64,000 nucleotides of DNA, from positions 4,216,001-4,280,000 of the forward strand of contig NZ_CP010431.2 of assembly GCF_000814845.2 (NCBI RefSeq), read 5' to 3'. Both the position numbers and the translations under genes were made by a program. This document shows positions 45,728-56,020 of the stretch, piece by piece. This DNA is from Pandoraea sputorum (GTDB lineage: Bacteria; Pseudomonadota; Gammaproteobacteria; Burkholderiales; Burkholderiaceae). The first letter of the stretch is position 1, and each line of letters begins with the position of its first letter. The notes beneath the pieces are model-generated. The model was given only the letters and a program-made list of their open reading frames with translations. It searched no databases and was not told the DNA's origin.

Positions 45728-45958
45728 AACGTATTAAAAATTAAACATCAAAAATTTGAGCTGGTCAATTGAGGAATCTGTCATCGACGCAAGAGATGAC
45801 AAATGCCCCATTGGCAATCACGGCAAAAACCAATGTCACAAAGCATGTTTTAGTGATTGAAATACAAAAATCGGCAATCCCCTCTCCTACCGTCTGTCGA
45901 ATTTTTTTCTCGACGGTTGACGTGTTCGAAGCATCGACTCGATAATTTTCAAAACATT

Positions 45959-45975
45959 GTTTTAATTATTAAAAC
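45959..45975. promoter_or_regulatory. 17-bp palindrome, copy 2
   Basis: GTTTTAATTATTAAAAC, 44 bp before the porin ATG and 248 bp from copy 1. Complementarity extends one base on each side. Probable binding site of the local IclR protein (inference). Confidence 0.6.
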
Positions 45976-46019
45976 ATTTGTAACAAGCCAAATTTCACAC
46001 AAACACCCGGAGGGGGGAT

Positions 46020-47249
46020 ATGAAGCACAAGGCCTGGCCAATCGCTCGCGTGGCCGTTATGGGGATGGGAATGGTACTGACGGGGCTCAGCACGTCGGCG
46101 CTCGCGCAATCCAATGTCACGCTTTACGGCCTGATCGACAGCGGAGTGACCTATGTCAGCAAAGTCGCGGGGCCGACCGGGACCGCCACGGGCAGCCGCT
46201 TCAGCGTGGACAGCGGCGATCTCCAGCAATCGCGCTGGGGCATGAAGGGGACGGAAGATCTCGGCGGCGGCCTGAAGGCGCTGTTCATTCTCGAGGGCGG
46301 CTTTTCAGTAGCCAACGGCACGTCCGGCCAGGGCAATCTGCCGCTCGGACGCACGTCCGTCGTCGGCCTGTCCAGCCCGTACGGGACGGTGCAAATCGGC
46401 CGTCGCAAGGATTACATCGACGAGATCGCCACCTGGTATTCGAGCGTCTACAACTTCGGCGTCTTCATCAACGGTGTGCACGACAACAACCTCGACCGTG
46501 TTGGCGGCAATCGCGCCAACAACTCCATCCGTTATGACACGCCGGACTTCCGCGGGCTGACCGCTAACGTGACGTACGGCTTCGGCGGCACCGCCGGGTC
46601 GATGGCCACGGGGCAATCGCTGGGCTTCGGCGCGAACTACAAGTACGGTGGTTTCGGTGTGGGCTTCGGCTACTGGCAGTCCCGTCTGGGCACAGGCACG
46701 GCGAGCACGAACACGTCGAGCGACGTCGGTGCGTCATCCGGCGCAGGCTGCGATCCGGCCTACGGCAACGCAGGCGCGGTATGTATTCGCACGTGGATGG
46801 TCGGCACGAGCTACAAGTGGGATAAGGCGCGCGTCTATGCATCGTGGTCGCGCACTTTGCAGCCGCTCGCACGCTTCGGCGGCACCGCCGCCCCGTTCGC
46901 CACGACGTTTACGAGCACTGCAAGCAGTGGCGCGTTTGCGGCCGCAGGGTCGAACAACAACGCAACGAATGTCTTCGACGTCGGTGTCAACTACTGGGTG
47001 CTGCCGAATCTTGAGCTGATCGGCGCAGTGCTGCACTCGCGCTATTCATTCGTCGGCGCACCGGCGACGGGTCGTCTGCTGCAATTCAACGTAGGCCTGG
47101 ACTACTTCCTGTCCAAACGCACTGACATCTACACGTACTTCGCCAATTTGCGCGCGACGCACATGTATAACCCGGGCATCACGGGCGGCGCACCGGGACG
47201 CGACGCGACCCAAAACGCCATGACCATCGGCATGCGTCATACGTTCTGA
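46020..47249 (+). CDS. Gram-negative porin
   Basis: A 409-residue outer-membrane porin. Signal peptide of about 30 residues ends ALA; the mature protein starts QSNVTLYGLIDSGVTYVS, has SRWGMKGTEDLGGGLKALF and GRRKDYIDEIATWY (constriction-loop region), and ends IGMRHTF. It contains a Cys pair in a predicted loop (GAGCDPAYGNAGAVCIR), unusual for the family. GGAGGGGGG precedes the ATG. It is divergent from the amidohydrolase/IclR/carrier operon and probably admits the same substrate. Confidence 0.93.
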   Translation: MKHKAWPIARVAVMGMGMVLTGLSTSALAQSNVTLYGLIDSGVTYVSKVAGPTGTATGSRFSVDSGDLQQSRWGMKGTEDLGGGLKALFILEGGFSVANGTSGQGNLPLGRTSVVGLSSPYGTVQIGRRKDYIDEIATWYSSVYNFGVFINGVHDNNLDRVGGNRANNSIRYDTPDFRGLTANVTYGFGGTAGSMATGQSLGFGANYKYGGFGVGFGYWQSRLGTGTASTNTSSDVGASSGAGCDPAYGNAGAVCIRTWMVGTSYKWDKARVYASWSRTLQPLARFGGTAAPFATTFTSTASSGAFAAAGSNNNATNVFDVGVNYWVLPNLELIGAVLHSRYSFVGAPATGRLLQFNVGLDYFLSKRTDIYTYFANLRATHMYNPGITGGAPGRDATQNAMTIGMRHTF

Positions 47250-47274
47250 CGCGGCCCTAACTCAAGGTAGGAAA

Positions 47275-47299
47275 GCCGCACCCTGCAACGGGGTGCGGC
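47275..47299 (+). terminator. Hairpin downstream of the porin
   Basis: GCCGCACCC (47275-47283) pairs with GGGTGCGGC (47291-47299). It lies 26 bp after the porin stop codon. The following T content is weak. Confidence 0.5.
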
Positions 47300-47315
47300 G
47301 GTGCTTTGCCGAACG

Positions 47316-47558
47316 TCAGCGGGGAGGCGACTCCCCGTCGTCCCGGCAATCGCTCCCGGAACAGCGCGACGGCGCACCGCGCGCATGCGCGGCGTGGCCG
47401 GACGACGTGCCCTGACGTCCGAAGCCAATCTGCTGAAAGACGCCGCCACCGATCTCGAATCCGGTAGCGTAGTGATAAGCGGCAACGGTCGAACCAAGTG
47501 CCACCGACAGCAACAACAACGTACCCGTACGCCAGCGGCGTCGGACCGTGGAAGCCAT
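47316..47558 (-). CDS. Small membrane-anchored hypothetical protein
   Basis: An 80-residue protein with a basic start (ASTVRRRWRTG), one hydrophobic segment (TLLLLSVALGSTVAAYHY, residues 12-29) and a Gly/Ser/Arg-rich tail containing a Cys pair. A strong GGGAGGAG ribosome site precedes the ATG, which is the main reason to call it. It stands alone on the minus strand between the porin and the marR gene. No family recognised. Confidence 0.5.
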   Translation of the reverse strand: MASTVRRRWRTGTLLLLSVALGSTVAAYHYATGFEIGGGVFQQIGFGRQGTSSGHAAHARGAPSRCSGSDCRDDGESPPR

Positions 47559-47744
47559 GTCTCCTCCCTGTCAGAGGTCGGCCCGCTCGGAAGACGTCTG
47601 TCGCCGGTTCCCGGTGAACAGCATTCCGGCACTGCTACGTCTTGGCGGGGATCGAGTTTCCAGTCACTACTGAGTCTCGTTTTTTCGCGATTCTGCACGC
47701 ATCAGCCGCGAATTGTCACCCCGGCTATCCCTAAGACAGAACCT

Positions 47745-47765
47745 ATATATCGCAATGTGATATAT
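47745..47765. promoter_or_regulatory. Palindromic MarR-type operator
   Basis: ATATATC-N7-GATATAT, 44 bp before the marR ATG. AT-rich palindromes of this size are typical MarR-family sites, so autoregulation of the marR-channel operon is likely. Confidence 0.55.
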
Positions 47766-47808
47766 TTTTTGCTTTTCGGAAACATCCCATTTCCCTGACG
47801 GCCGACTT

Positions 47809-48246
47809 ATGACTGCACCGACTCCGCCGAACGCACCGATCACAGGTGACGCGCTGACCAAGAGCGATTTCGAAGCGCTCTCCGAGTTTCGCTATCGCCT
47901 GCGCCGCTTCCTCAATTTCAGCGAGACGGCGGCACGCGAAGGGGGCATCACCCCGCAGCAATATCTGTTGTTGCTGCATGTCAAAGGTATCCCGGGACGC
48001 GAATGGGCGTCCATCAGTGAATTGGCGGAGCGCCTGCAAGCGGTGCACCACAGCGTAGTAGCCCTCGTCGCCCGATGCGAAAAGGCTGGCCTCGTAACTC
48101 GACGCCAGAACGAAAGCGACCGGCGCGTGGTCGAGGTGCATCTCTCGCCTAGCGGCGAAGCGTGCCTGGCGAATCTCGCCGCGCAGCACCGTAACGAATT
48201 GAGCACGTTTGCGGACATCTTCCACATTCGTGGCGTTCATCTGTAA
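47809..48246 (+). CDS. MarR family transcriptional regulator
   Basis: A 145-residue winged-helix regulator. The core is residues 45-115: QYLLLLHVKGIPGREWASISELAERLQAVHHSVVALVARCEKAGLVTRRQNESDRRVVEVHLS in pieces, with the DRR wing motif. It starts an operon with a ClC-type channel gene 14 bp downstream and has a palindrome upstream. The signal it senses is unknown; a link to halide or acid stress is suggested by its partner. Confidence 0.9.
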   Translation: MTAPTPPNAPITGDALTKSDFEALSEFRYRLRRFLNFSETAAREGGITPQQYLLLLHVKGIPGREWASISELAERLQAVHHSVVALVARCEKAGLVTRRQNESDRRVVEVHLSPSGEACLANLAAQHRNELSTFADIFHIRGVHL

Positions 48247-48260
48247 TTCCCAGGACTGTC

Positions 48261-50075
48261 ATGGCATCGGCTTCTCAATCGACGCACGCGTCGAACGCCC
48301 AGCACTCACCGCTCGCGCCCATGGCCTTACCGGAACACGCCCGCGACTTCGCGCGTGCGCCGGGACTGCCCCGCCTCATCGCACTGGCCGCCGTTATCGG
48401 CTTGTGCGGTGTGCCCGCCGCCTGGTTGCTGCTGAATCTGATTCAGGGCTTCACCAACCTCTTTTTCTATCAGACGCTCTCGTTCGCCCCGCACTCCCCT
48501 GCGGGCAACACGCTTGGTGCCGTGGTGATCGTGCTACCGGTCATCGGCGGTCTGATCGTGGGCGCAATGGCGCGCTTCGGCAGCGAGAAGATTCGCGGCC
48601 ACGGCATTCCGGAAGCGATCGAAGCGATTCTCTTTGGTAAGAGCAAGATGTCACCGCGCGTGGCCGTGCTCAAACCGCTGTCGTCGGGCATCGTGATCGG
48701 CAGCGGCGGACCGTTCGGCGCGGAAGGTCCGATCATCATGACGGGTGGGGCCATCGGCTCGCTCATCGCGCAGTACTTTCACTTGAGCGCTGCCGAACGC
48801 AAGACGCTGCTCGTAGCCGGTGCCACTGCGGGCATGACGGCCGTGTTCGGCACGCCGGTCGCGGCCGTGCTGCTTGCTGTCGAACTGTTGCTGTTCGAAT
48901 GGCGTCCGCGCAGTCTGCTGCCGGTGATCGTGGCCTGTGCCGTCGCCGGTTTTGCGCGTCCGCTGCTGCTCGAAGCCGGACCGCTCTTCCCCATGACGAC
49001 GCCCGCCGTCTCTCCGAGTGCGCTGGTGTCGTGCGTGATCGCGGGTGTGTGCGCCGGGCTGCTGTCCGCCGGGATGTCGCGCGCGCTTTACGCCATCGAA
49101 GACGCCTTCCACAAGCTCCCCCTGCACTGGATGTGGTGGCCAGCCATCGGTGGTCTCGCCGTGGGCATCGGCGGCTATCTTGAACCGCGCGCGTTGGGTG
49201 TTGGGTATGACGTGATCGCCGACCTGCTCGCCGGTCATTTCACACTGCATGCGGCAGCGGCGCTGCTACTCGTCAAGGCGCTGATCTGGGCGATTGCGCT
49301 CGGCTCGTGCACCTCCGGCGGCGTGCTCGCCCCGCTGCTCATGATCGGTGCCGGTCTGGGCACGTTGCTCGCACCGATTCTGCCTGGCGGCGACATCACC
49401 CTGTGGGCGCTCGTGTGTATGGCCGCCACCCTCGCGGGCGTGCTCGGTACCCCGCTCACGGCCATTGTCTTCGCGTTGGGCCTCACACACGACGTCAATG
49501 CCCTGCTGCCGTTGCTGCTGACCTGTGGCGTGTCGTATGGCGTGACCATCTGGATCATGCCGCGCTCGATCATGACGGAGAAGATTGCGCGGCGCGGACG
49601 TCACATTCACCGTGAATATGGCGTCGATCCGCTAGAACGTCTTCACGTCGGCGAGTTGATGACGCGTGAGCCGCAAGCACTTGTCGCCGACATGACCATC
49701 GACGAAGCGGCGCAACGCGCCTTTGGGGCGACGCAACGTCACCGCGCTTATCCGGTGATCGACGCCTCACGTGCCGTGCTGGGCATGATCGACCGTCAGG
49801 CGCTCACGCGGGCACAGGAACAGGGTCTGCAAACGCTGGGCCAGCTATACGGCGTGAATCCGCCACTCGTCGCCCTGCCGTCCGAAACCGGACGCATCGT
49901 GTCGGCCCGCTTCGCGGCGCACCATCTGGAGCGTCTGCCGGTGGTGAGCGACGCCACCTCGCGCGAGCTGATCGGCATCATCAGCCGTAGCGACCTCGTC
50001 AAACCGGCCGAACACTGGCGCTCGGAAGAGGAAGTGCGCGAGCGCATGCTGCACCTCGGACGCAAACGTGGGTAA
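48261..50075 (+). CDS. ClC-type chloride channel/transporter with CBS pair
   Basis: A 604-residue membrane protein. The ClC selectivity motifs are present: GHGIPEAIEA (GxGIPE), GPFGAEGPII with the gating Glu of GxEGP, and a later GSCTSGGVLAPLL. After about 440 residues of membrane domain come two CBS domains (LMTREPQALVADMTIDEAA and PLVALPSETGRIVSARFAAHHLERLPVV), which bind adenine nucleotides. Co-transcribed with marR. Channel versus H+/Cl- exchanger cannot be told; related proteins also carry fluoride. Confidence 0.92.
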   Translation: MASASQSTHASNAQHSPLAPMALPEHARDFARAPGLPRLIALAAVIGLCGVPAAWLLLNLIQGFTNLFFYQTLSFAPHSPAGNTLGAVVIVLPVIGGLIVGAMARFGSEKIRGHGIPEAIEAILFGKSKMSPRVAVLKPLSSGIVIGSGGPFGAEGPIIMTGGAIGSLIAQYFHLSAAERKTLLVAGATAGMTAVFGTPVAAVLLAVELLLFEWRPRSLLPVIVACAVAGFARPLLLEAGPLFPMTTPAVSPSALVSCVIAGVCAGLLSAGMSRALYAIEDAFHKLPLHWMWWPAIGGLAVGIGGYLEPRALGVGYDVIADLLAGHFTLHAAAALLLVKALIWAIALGSCTSGGVLAPLLMIGAGLGTLLAPILPGGDITLWALVCMAATLAGVLGTPLTAIVFALGLTHDVNALLPLLLTCGVSYGVTIWIMPRSIMTEKIARRGRHIHREYGVDPLERLHVGELMTREPQALVADMTIDEAAQRAFGATQRHRAYPVIDASRAVLGMIDRQALTRAQEQGLQTLGQLYGVNPPLVALPSETGRIVSARFAAHHLERLPVVSDATSRELIGIISRSDLVKPAEHWRSEEEVRERMLHLGRKRG

Positions 50076-50199
50076 GCATCGCTGAGCGTCGCTGAGCGTC
50101 ACCGGGCGCACGTCGACACCATTGACGCGCGCCCGGCCGTTGATTCACCATCGGGGCTTCCTCCCACCGAATGCGCACCGGCGCGTGCGCCTCTACCCG

Positions 50200-51060
50200 A
50201 TGGCGACGACCCGCTCCACCAAAGCTTCGTCCTACGCAACAACGCCGTCCAAAGTCCCCGACACGCGCATTCGCATCGGCGTCGGTGGCTGGAACTTCGC
50301 GCCGTGGCAAGACACGTTCTATCCCGAGAAGTGGCCCAAGCGACGCGAACTCGAATACGCGAGCCGTCACCTCACGTCCATCGAAATCAACAGCACCTTC
50401 TACGGCTCGCAAAAGCCCGCAACATTTCGCCACTGGTTCGACGAAACGCCGGACGATTTCGTGTTCTCGGTCAAGGCGTCGCGCTATGCCACGCACCGGC
50501 GCGTGCTGGGCGAAGCTGGCGAATCCGTGGCGCGTTTCTTCGACAGCGGTGTGCTGGAACTCGGCAGGAAGCTCGGTCCGGTGAACTGGCAGTTCGCGCC
50601 GACGAAACAGTTCGACGCCGAAGACTTCGAGCATTTCCTGAGCCTGTTGCCCACGTCCGCGAACGGGCACACGATTCGCCATGCCCTTGAGGTCCGCCAC
50701 GAGACCTTCGACGTGCCCGAGTTCGTCGCGCTCGCACGCAAGTACAAGATGGCCATCGTGCTCGCCGGCGATGCCAAATTCCCGTGCATCGCCGACGTCA
50801 CCGCACCCTTCGTCTATGCACGCCTGATGGGCACCGAGGAACGCTACAAACTCGGCTACGCCCCCAAAGCCATGGCGCAATGGATCGAGCGCGCGACCAC
50901 GTTCGCGAACGGCGGCGTTCCCGACGATCTCGACACGGTAGCCAAAGCCCCGCCGAAGGCTAAACATCGCGAAGTCTTTCTGTATGTCATCAGCGGCTTC
51001 AAGGAACGCAACCCGGCTGCTGCAATGGCGATGATCGAGGCACTATCCAAGCAAAAATAA
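50200..51060 (+). CDS. DUF72 family protein
   Basis: A 286-residue TIM-barrel-like protein of the DUF72 (YecE) family: RIGVGGWNFAPWQDTFYP, ELEYASRHLTSIEINSTFYGSQKPATF, FSVKASRYATHRR and a late YARLMGTEERY. Function unknown. The ATG at 50200 is used because the conserved domain starts 28 residues later; a TTG at 50122 is in frame but has no support. No ribosome site is clear. Ends just before the terminator of the convergent MFS gene. Confidence 0.88.
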   Translation: MATTRSTKASSYATTPSKVPDTRIRIGVGGWNFAPWQDTFYPEKWPKRRELEYASRHLTSIEINSTFYGSQKPATFRHWFDETPDDFVFSVKASRYATHRRVLGEAGESVARFFDSGVLELGRKLGPVNWQFAPTKQFDAEDFEHFLSLLPTSANGHTIRHALEVRHETFDVPEFVALARKYKMAIVLAGDAKFPCIADVTAPFVYARLMGTEERYKLGYAPKAMAQWIERATTFANGGVPDDLDTVAKAPPKAKHREVFLYVISGFKERNPAAAMAMIEALSKQK

Positions 51061-51068
51061 GCGGCCTA

Positions 51069-51097
51069 TAAAAAACGCGGCGCACAAGGCGCCGCGT
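51069..51097 (-). terminator. Rho-independent terminator of the pcaK-like gene
   Basis: Arms 51075-51083 and 51089-51097 (ACGCGGCGC), followed on the minus strand by a run of Ts. It is 50 bp past the MFS stop codon. Confidence 0.85.
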
Positions 51098-51147
51098 CGC
51101 TACAGCCACTGCTACGGTCAATCGATGAACCGCATACGCTTCGCACG

Positions 51148-52527
51148 TCAGTGCATCGCGGCCGAGTTGCGTGCCTCGCTGGCGTTCTGTACCGGTCGGT
51201 TGCCGCTCGAACGTTCCCATGCGTTCTTGGCGAGCAACGCGACGGTCGCAATCACAGCCGGAATCGCCAGCAACGAGAACGTAGCCGAAAAGCCCAGGTG
51301 ACGACGCACCAACTCTGCACCGAGCAAGGCCCCGGCAATGCCTCCGAAGCGGCCGATGCCGAGCATCCAGGCGACCCCAGTCGCACGACCGTTCGTCGGG
51401 TAAAACATCGCCGCCAGCGACGGCATGGACGATTGCGCACCGTTCATTGCCGTGCCCGCGAGGAAGATCAGCGTCACCAGCATGCCGATGTTGCCGATTG
51501 CCTGTCCGACGGCGTAGACCAGCACAGCGGTCAGCGCATAGCCCGCAGCCACGACCTTCTGCGCGTTGAACTTGTCCATCAGCCAACCCGACAGGATCGT
51601 GCCGATGCCCCCGCCGAGCGGGAACAATGCCGTGATCAGCGCAGCGCGCTCGATGGTGAAGCCCGCATCCTTGAACAGAATCGGCATCCAGCTCGTGAGC
51701 AGATAGAAGATCACCAGCCCCATGAAGTAGGTGACCCACAGCATCAGCGATCCGAAACCGTATTGCTTCGACAGCACCACGCCCATCGCCGACCCGGCGC
51801 GCTTCGGTGCGGCTTCCACCACGGTGAATGCGCCAACGTCATCGAGCGATTCGCCGGAAATGCGCGACAAGATGCGGCGCACACGCTCCACCGGCTTCTG
51901 CTTCACCACAAGGAACTTCACCGACTCCGGCAGGCAAACGATCAGCAGCACCGACAGCACTAGCGGCAGTACGCCACCGAGCACCAGCACGCTATGCCAT
52001 CCGAAGTGCGGAATCAGCCAGGAAGCGACGAATCCGCCAAGCGATGCGCCCAGTGGGAAGCCGCAGAACATAGTGTTGACGATCACCGCACGGCGCGCCT
52101 GCGGCGCGTACTCGGAAATCAGCGTCACGGCGTTGGGCATGGCCGCGCCCAGACCGAGACCCGTGAGAAAGCGCAGCACGGTCAACGTCTGGAGATCCTG
52201 CGCGAACGCCGTCGCGAGACTGGCGACCCCGAAGAACACCACCGACAGCACGAGCATCGTCTTGCGACCGACCTTGTCGGCGAGCGGCCCGGCGAAGATC
52301 GCGCCACCCGCCAGACCGAAGAGCGCCGCCGAGAGCACCGGACCGAGCGAACCCTTGTCGATGTGCCACTGCTGCACCAGCGACGGCGCGATGTAACCGA
52401 TGGCCGCCGTGTCGAATCCGTCGATGGCCACGATGAAGAAACACAGAATCAGCACCAGCCACTGATAGCCGGAAAATCGCTGTGCATTGATGTAGGCGGG
52501 CACGTCCACCGTGCGCGGTTGATTCAT
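51148..52527 (-). CDS. pcaK: Aromatic acid:H+ symporter (PcaK-like MFS)
   Basis: A 459-residue 12-TM transporter of the AAHS family. Diagnostic TM1 segment FFIVAIDGFDTAAIGYIAPSL with its conserved acidic GFD, the GPLADKVGRK loop and LRFLTGLGLGAAMPNAV. PcaK imports 4-hydroxybenzoate and protocatechuate. It is downstream of pobA on the same strand (268-bp gap), fitting uptake for the pob/pca pathway. GAGGAGA precedes the ATG; nine consecutive Ts (52574-52582, on the + strand) lie in its leader. Confidence 0.88.
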   Translation of the reverse strand: MNQPRTVDVPAYINAQRFSGYQWLVLILCFFIVAIDGFDTAAIGYIAPSLVQQWHIDKGSLGPVLSAALFGLAGGAIFAGPLADKVGRKTMLVLSVVFFGVASLATAFAQDLQTLTVLRFLTGLGLGAAMPNAVTLISEYAPQARRAVIVNTMFCGFPLGASLGGFVASWLIPHFGWHSVLVLGGVLPLVLSVLLIVCLPESVKFLVVKQKPVERVRRILSRISGESLDDVGAFTVVEAAPKRAGSAMGVVLSKQYGFGSLMLWVTYFMGLVIFYLLTSWMPILFKDAGFTIERAALITALFPLGGGIGTILSGWLMDKFNAQKVVAAGYALTAVLVYAVGQAIGNIGMLVTLIFLAGTAMNGAQSSMPSLAAMFYPTNGRATGVAWMLGIGRFGGIAGALLGAELVRRHLGFSATFSLLAIPAVIATVALLAKNAWERSSGNRPVQNASEARNSAAMH

Positions 52528-52752
52528 GACGCTGTCTCCTCGGGGCGATGCCGCCCCGTTGTTCATTCCATTATTTTTTTTTGAAATCGTCACCGGCGGT
52601 GCGCCCCCGGATGTCGAGGGGGTGAGCATAACAATGCTAGGGGTGTCCGGCCCAGTGGCTGCCCGCCGTCTTCATGCGGCATTGCAGCGAAGCAGATTTC
52701 TGCCGCTAATGTACGTCCTTACCTTGCCTACCGAAATGATCTTTCGTCAAGC

Positions 52753-52777
52753 CATCCATAACCGGCAGTTATGGATG
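52753..52777. promoter_or_regulatory. Palindrome between pobA and pcaK
   Basis: Perfect 10-bp arms CATCCATAAC-cggca-GTTATGGATG, 19 bp past the pobA stop codon. It is not followed by Ts, so it could be an operator for pcaK or a weak pobA terminator. Confidence 0.45.
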
Positions 52778-52795
52778 ACCTGACACCCGTAACGC

Positions 52796-54094
<1,299 letters not shown>

Positions 54095-54252
54095 TTAGGA
54101 CTGCGCGTAAACGAGCATGTCCGAAGTCATTTTGATGCCTTGTCACGAGGGGCGAATGCGTCATATCTTATGGAGCGCGCACGTCGCGTTGAATGGATGA
54201 ATCGACGACTTTCTTGTACTTTTTTGACAACTTCGACCAAGGGAAAACCAGT

Positions 54253-55218
54253 ATGTCAGGCGCGTCATCCCGGCTGCGCGCGGCGCGCGAGACGATTCCG
54301 GAATTCTCCTTGTATGGCGAGTTGACGGAAACCGACAGCGGCGACTTCGTCCATATCGAATGGATCGAGACACGTAGCCGCCTTTACGACTGGCATATCG
54401 ATACGCATCGCCATCTGGGGTTGTTTCAGGTGCTCGCGATTTTCGAGGGCACGGTGGAAGCGAACGTCGACGACGCGACGTGGGAAGTCGAAGGCCCGGC
54501 CGTCATCACGGTGCACCCGTCGGCCGTGCACAACTTCCGTTTCTCACGCGGGGCACACGGCTTCGTGCTCACGATGGCGCAGAGCGTGCCGTTCGATGCC
54601 GCCCTCGGGGCGGATGCCGATATGGCGTCGCTGCTGCGAAAACCGTGGCTATTCCCGCTGGCCGATGTGCCGCAGACACGCGACCGTCTCTACACGCTGC
54701 TGGGCCTCATCATGGACGAGTTCTCGCGCCCGCAACTCGGGCACGCGGAGATGGTCGGATGGCTCACGCGCAGCGTTCTGTTGTTGCTCGCCCGTCTGCA
54801 TGCGCATCACGATTCGGCCACGCGCACGGGGCGTACCGAACTGGATCTGTTCGCGCGCTTTCGGGCGCTGGTGGAGGCGCACTACACCGAGGCGTGGGCC
54901 GTCCCGGCATACGCGGAGCGACTGCATGTGACGGAGAGCAAGCTCAACCGTCTTTGTCGTCGCATCTCAGGAAAATCGGCTTTCGATCTGGTGCAGGACC
55001 GGCTGATGCTGGAGGCACGGCGCAAGCTGATCTACATTCCCGCACCGGTCTCCCATGTCGCCTACGAACTGGGGTTTCAGGATCCTGCCTACTTCTGCCG
55101 CGTGTTCAAGCGGCACGTCGGCGTCACGCCGTCGGCCTTCCGACGAACGGCGCAACACGCGCATCTGGGCGACGAATCCGATCTTGCATCGGATCTCGTC
55201 GCTGCCATCACCGAATAA
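54253..55218 (+). CDS. pobR: AraC family regulator of pobA
   Basis: A 321-residue regulator with a cupin-like effector domain (residues 25-110: DWHIDTHRHLGLFQVLAIFEGTVEANVDD) and two C-terminal HTHs (VPAYAERLHVTESKLNRLCRRISGKSAFDLV and HVAYELGFQDPAYFCRVFKRHVGVTPSAFR). AraC-type PobR proteins activate pobA with 4-hydroxybenzoate. Divergent from pobA, end to end with pcaD. AAGGGA before the ATG at 54253 is better than the 54193 start. Confidence 0.88.
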   Translation: MSGASSRLRAARETIPEFSLYGELTETDSGDFVHIEWIETRSRLYDWHIDTHRHLGLFQVLAIFEGTVEANVDDATWEVEGPAVITVHPSAVHNFRFSRGAHGFVLTMAQSVPFDAALGADADMASLLRKPWLFPLADVPQTRDRLYTLLGLIMDEFSRPQLGHAEMVGWLTRSVLLLLARLHAHHDSATRTGRTELDLFARFRALVEAHYTEAWAVPAYAERLHVTESKLNRLCRRISGKSAFDLVQDRLMLEARRKLIYIPAPVSHVAYELGFQDPAYFCRVFKRHVGVTPSAFRRTAQHAHLGDESDLASDLVAAITE

Positions 55219-56007
55219 TCACGCGCGCAGGAAGCTCAGCAACGCCTCGGTGACCGCCGGTGCACACTCGATGTTCGAGAGGTGTGCGCCTGGCACGATG
55301 ACCTGCTTCGCCCCCGGAATGCGCTCGACCATCGCCGTGGACATCGCAGGCGGCGTCGCCAGATCGCCCGAGCCGGTAATGACCAGCGTCGGCGCAGTGA
55401 TCGCGGCGATCTCGTCCAACTGATTCATGTCGCGCACCGCCGCGCAAGCGGCTGCATACCCGGCGGGGGTGAGCGAGCGGAACATCGCCTTCATACGCTC
55501 GACGGTCGCGGCCTCGCGCTCGGCGAACTCGGGCGTGAACCAGCGCGAGACCACGGCGTCCGTCACGGCGCTCATGCCGTCGGCCTGCACAGCGCGAATG
55601 CGGCCGTTCCAAACGTCCTGCGCACCGATGTGCGCCGACGAGCAGACGATGGCGAGACGATTCAGGCGCTGCGGCGCGTGAATGCCCAGCCACATGCCCG
55701 TCATGCCGCCCATCGACACACCCGCGAGGCTCGCACGCCCGATGTCCAGCGCGTCGAGCAACGCGACGACATCGCGCCCCAACTGGTCGATGACGTACGG
55801 TCCCGGCGTGACGGACGAGCCACCATGCCCGCGCGTGTCATAACGAATCACACGGAACTCGCGCGCGAGCGCGGGCACTTGCGGCGCCCACATGTCGAGC
55901 GTCGTGCCCAGCGAGTTAGACAGCACCAGCGCAGGTGCGTGGTCGTCGCCATCGATGGCGATGCGCAACTGGGCGTCGCCCACGTCGATCAGACGTTCTA
56001 CCGTCAT
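55219..56007 (-). CDS. pcaD: 3-Oxoadipate enol-lactonase
   Basis: A 262-residue alpha/beta-hydrolase. Nucleophile elbow AGVSMGGMTG with Ser near residue 97, acid in GDLATPP region and His in PGAHLSNIE. PcaD opens 3-oxoadipate enol-lactone to 3-oxoadipate. It is the last gene of the pcaHGBCD operon; its stop codon touches that of pobR on the other strand. GAGGAG precedes the ATG. Confidence 0.94.
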   Translation of the reverse strand: MTVERLIDVGDAQLRIAIDGDDHAPALVLSNSLGTTLDMWAPQVPALAREFRVIRYDTRGHGGSSVTPGPYVIDQLGRDVVALLDALDIGRASLAGVSMGGMTGMWLGIHAPQRLNRLAIVCSSAHIGAQDVWNGRIRAVQADGMSAVTDAVVSRWFTPEFAEREAATVERMKAMFRSLTPAGYAAACAAVRDMNQLDEIAAITAPTLVITGSGDLATPPAMSTAMVERIPGAKQVIVPGAHLSNIECAPAVTEALLSFLRA

Positions 56008-56020
56008 TTGCTTCGTCTCC

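Larger units (their letters stand above)
45515..46019. promoter_or_regulatory. AT-rich divergent promoter region with paired operators
   Basis: A 505-bp gene-free region, very AT-rich from about 45700. It contains two near-identical 17-bp palindromes (listed separately) and a degenerate third copy at 45847-45863 (GTTTTAGTGATTGAAAT, 13 of 17 matching). It divides the amidohydrolase/IclR/carrier operon from the porin gene. Confidence 0.6.
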
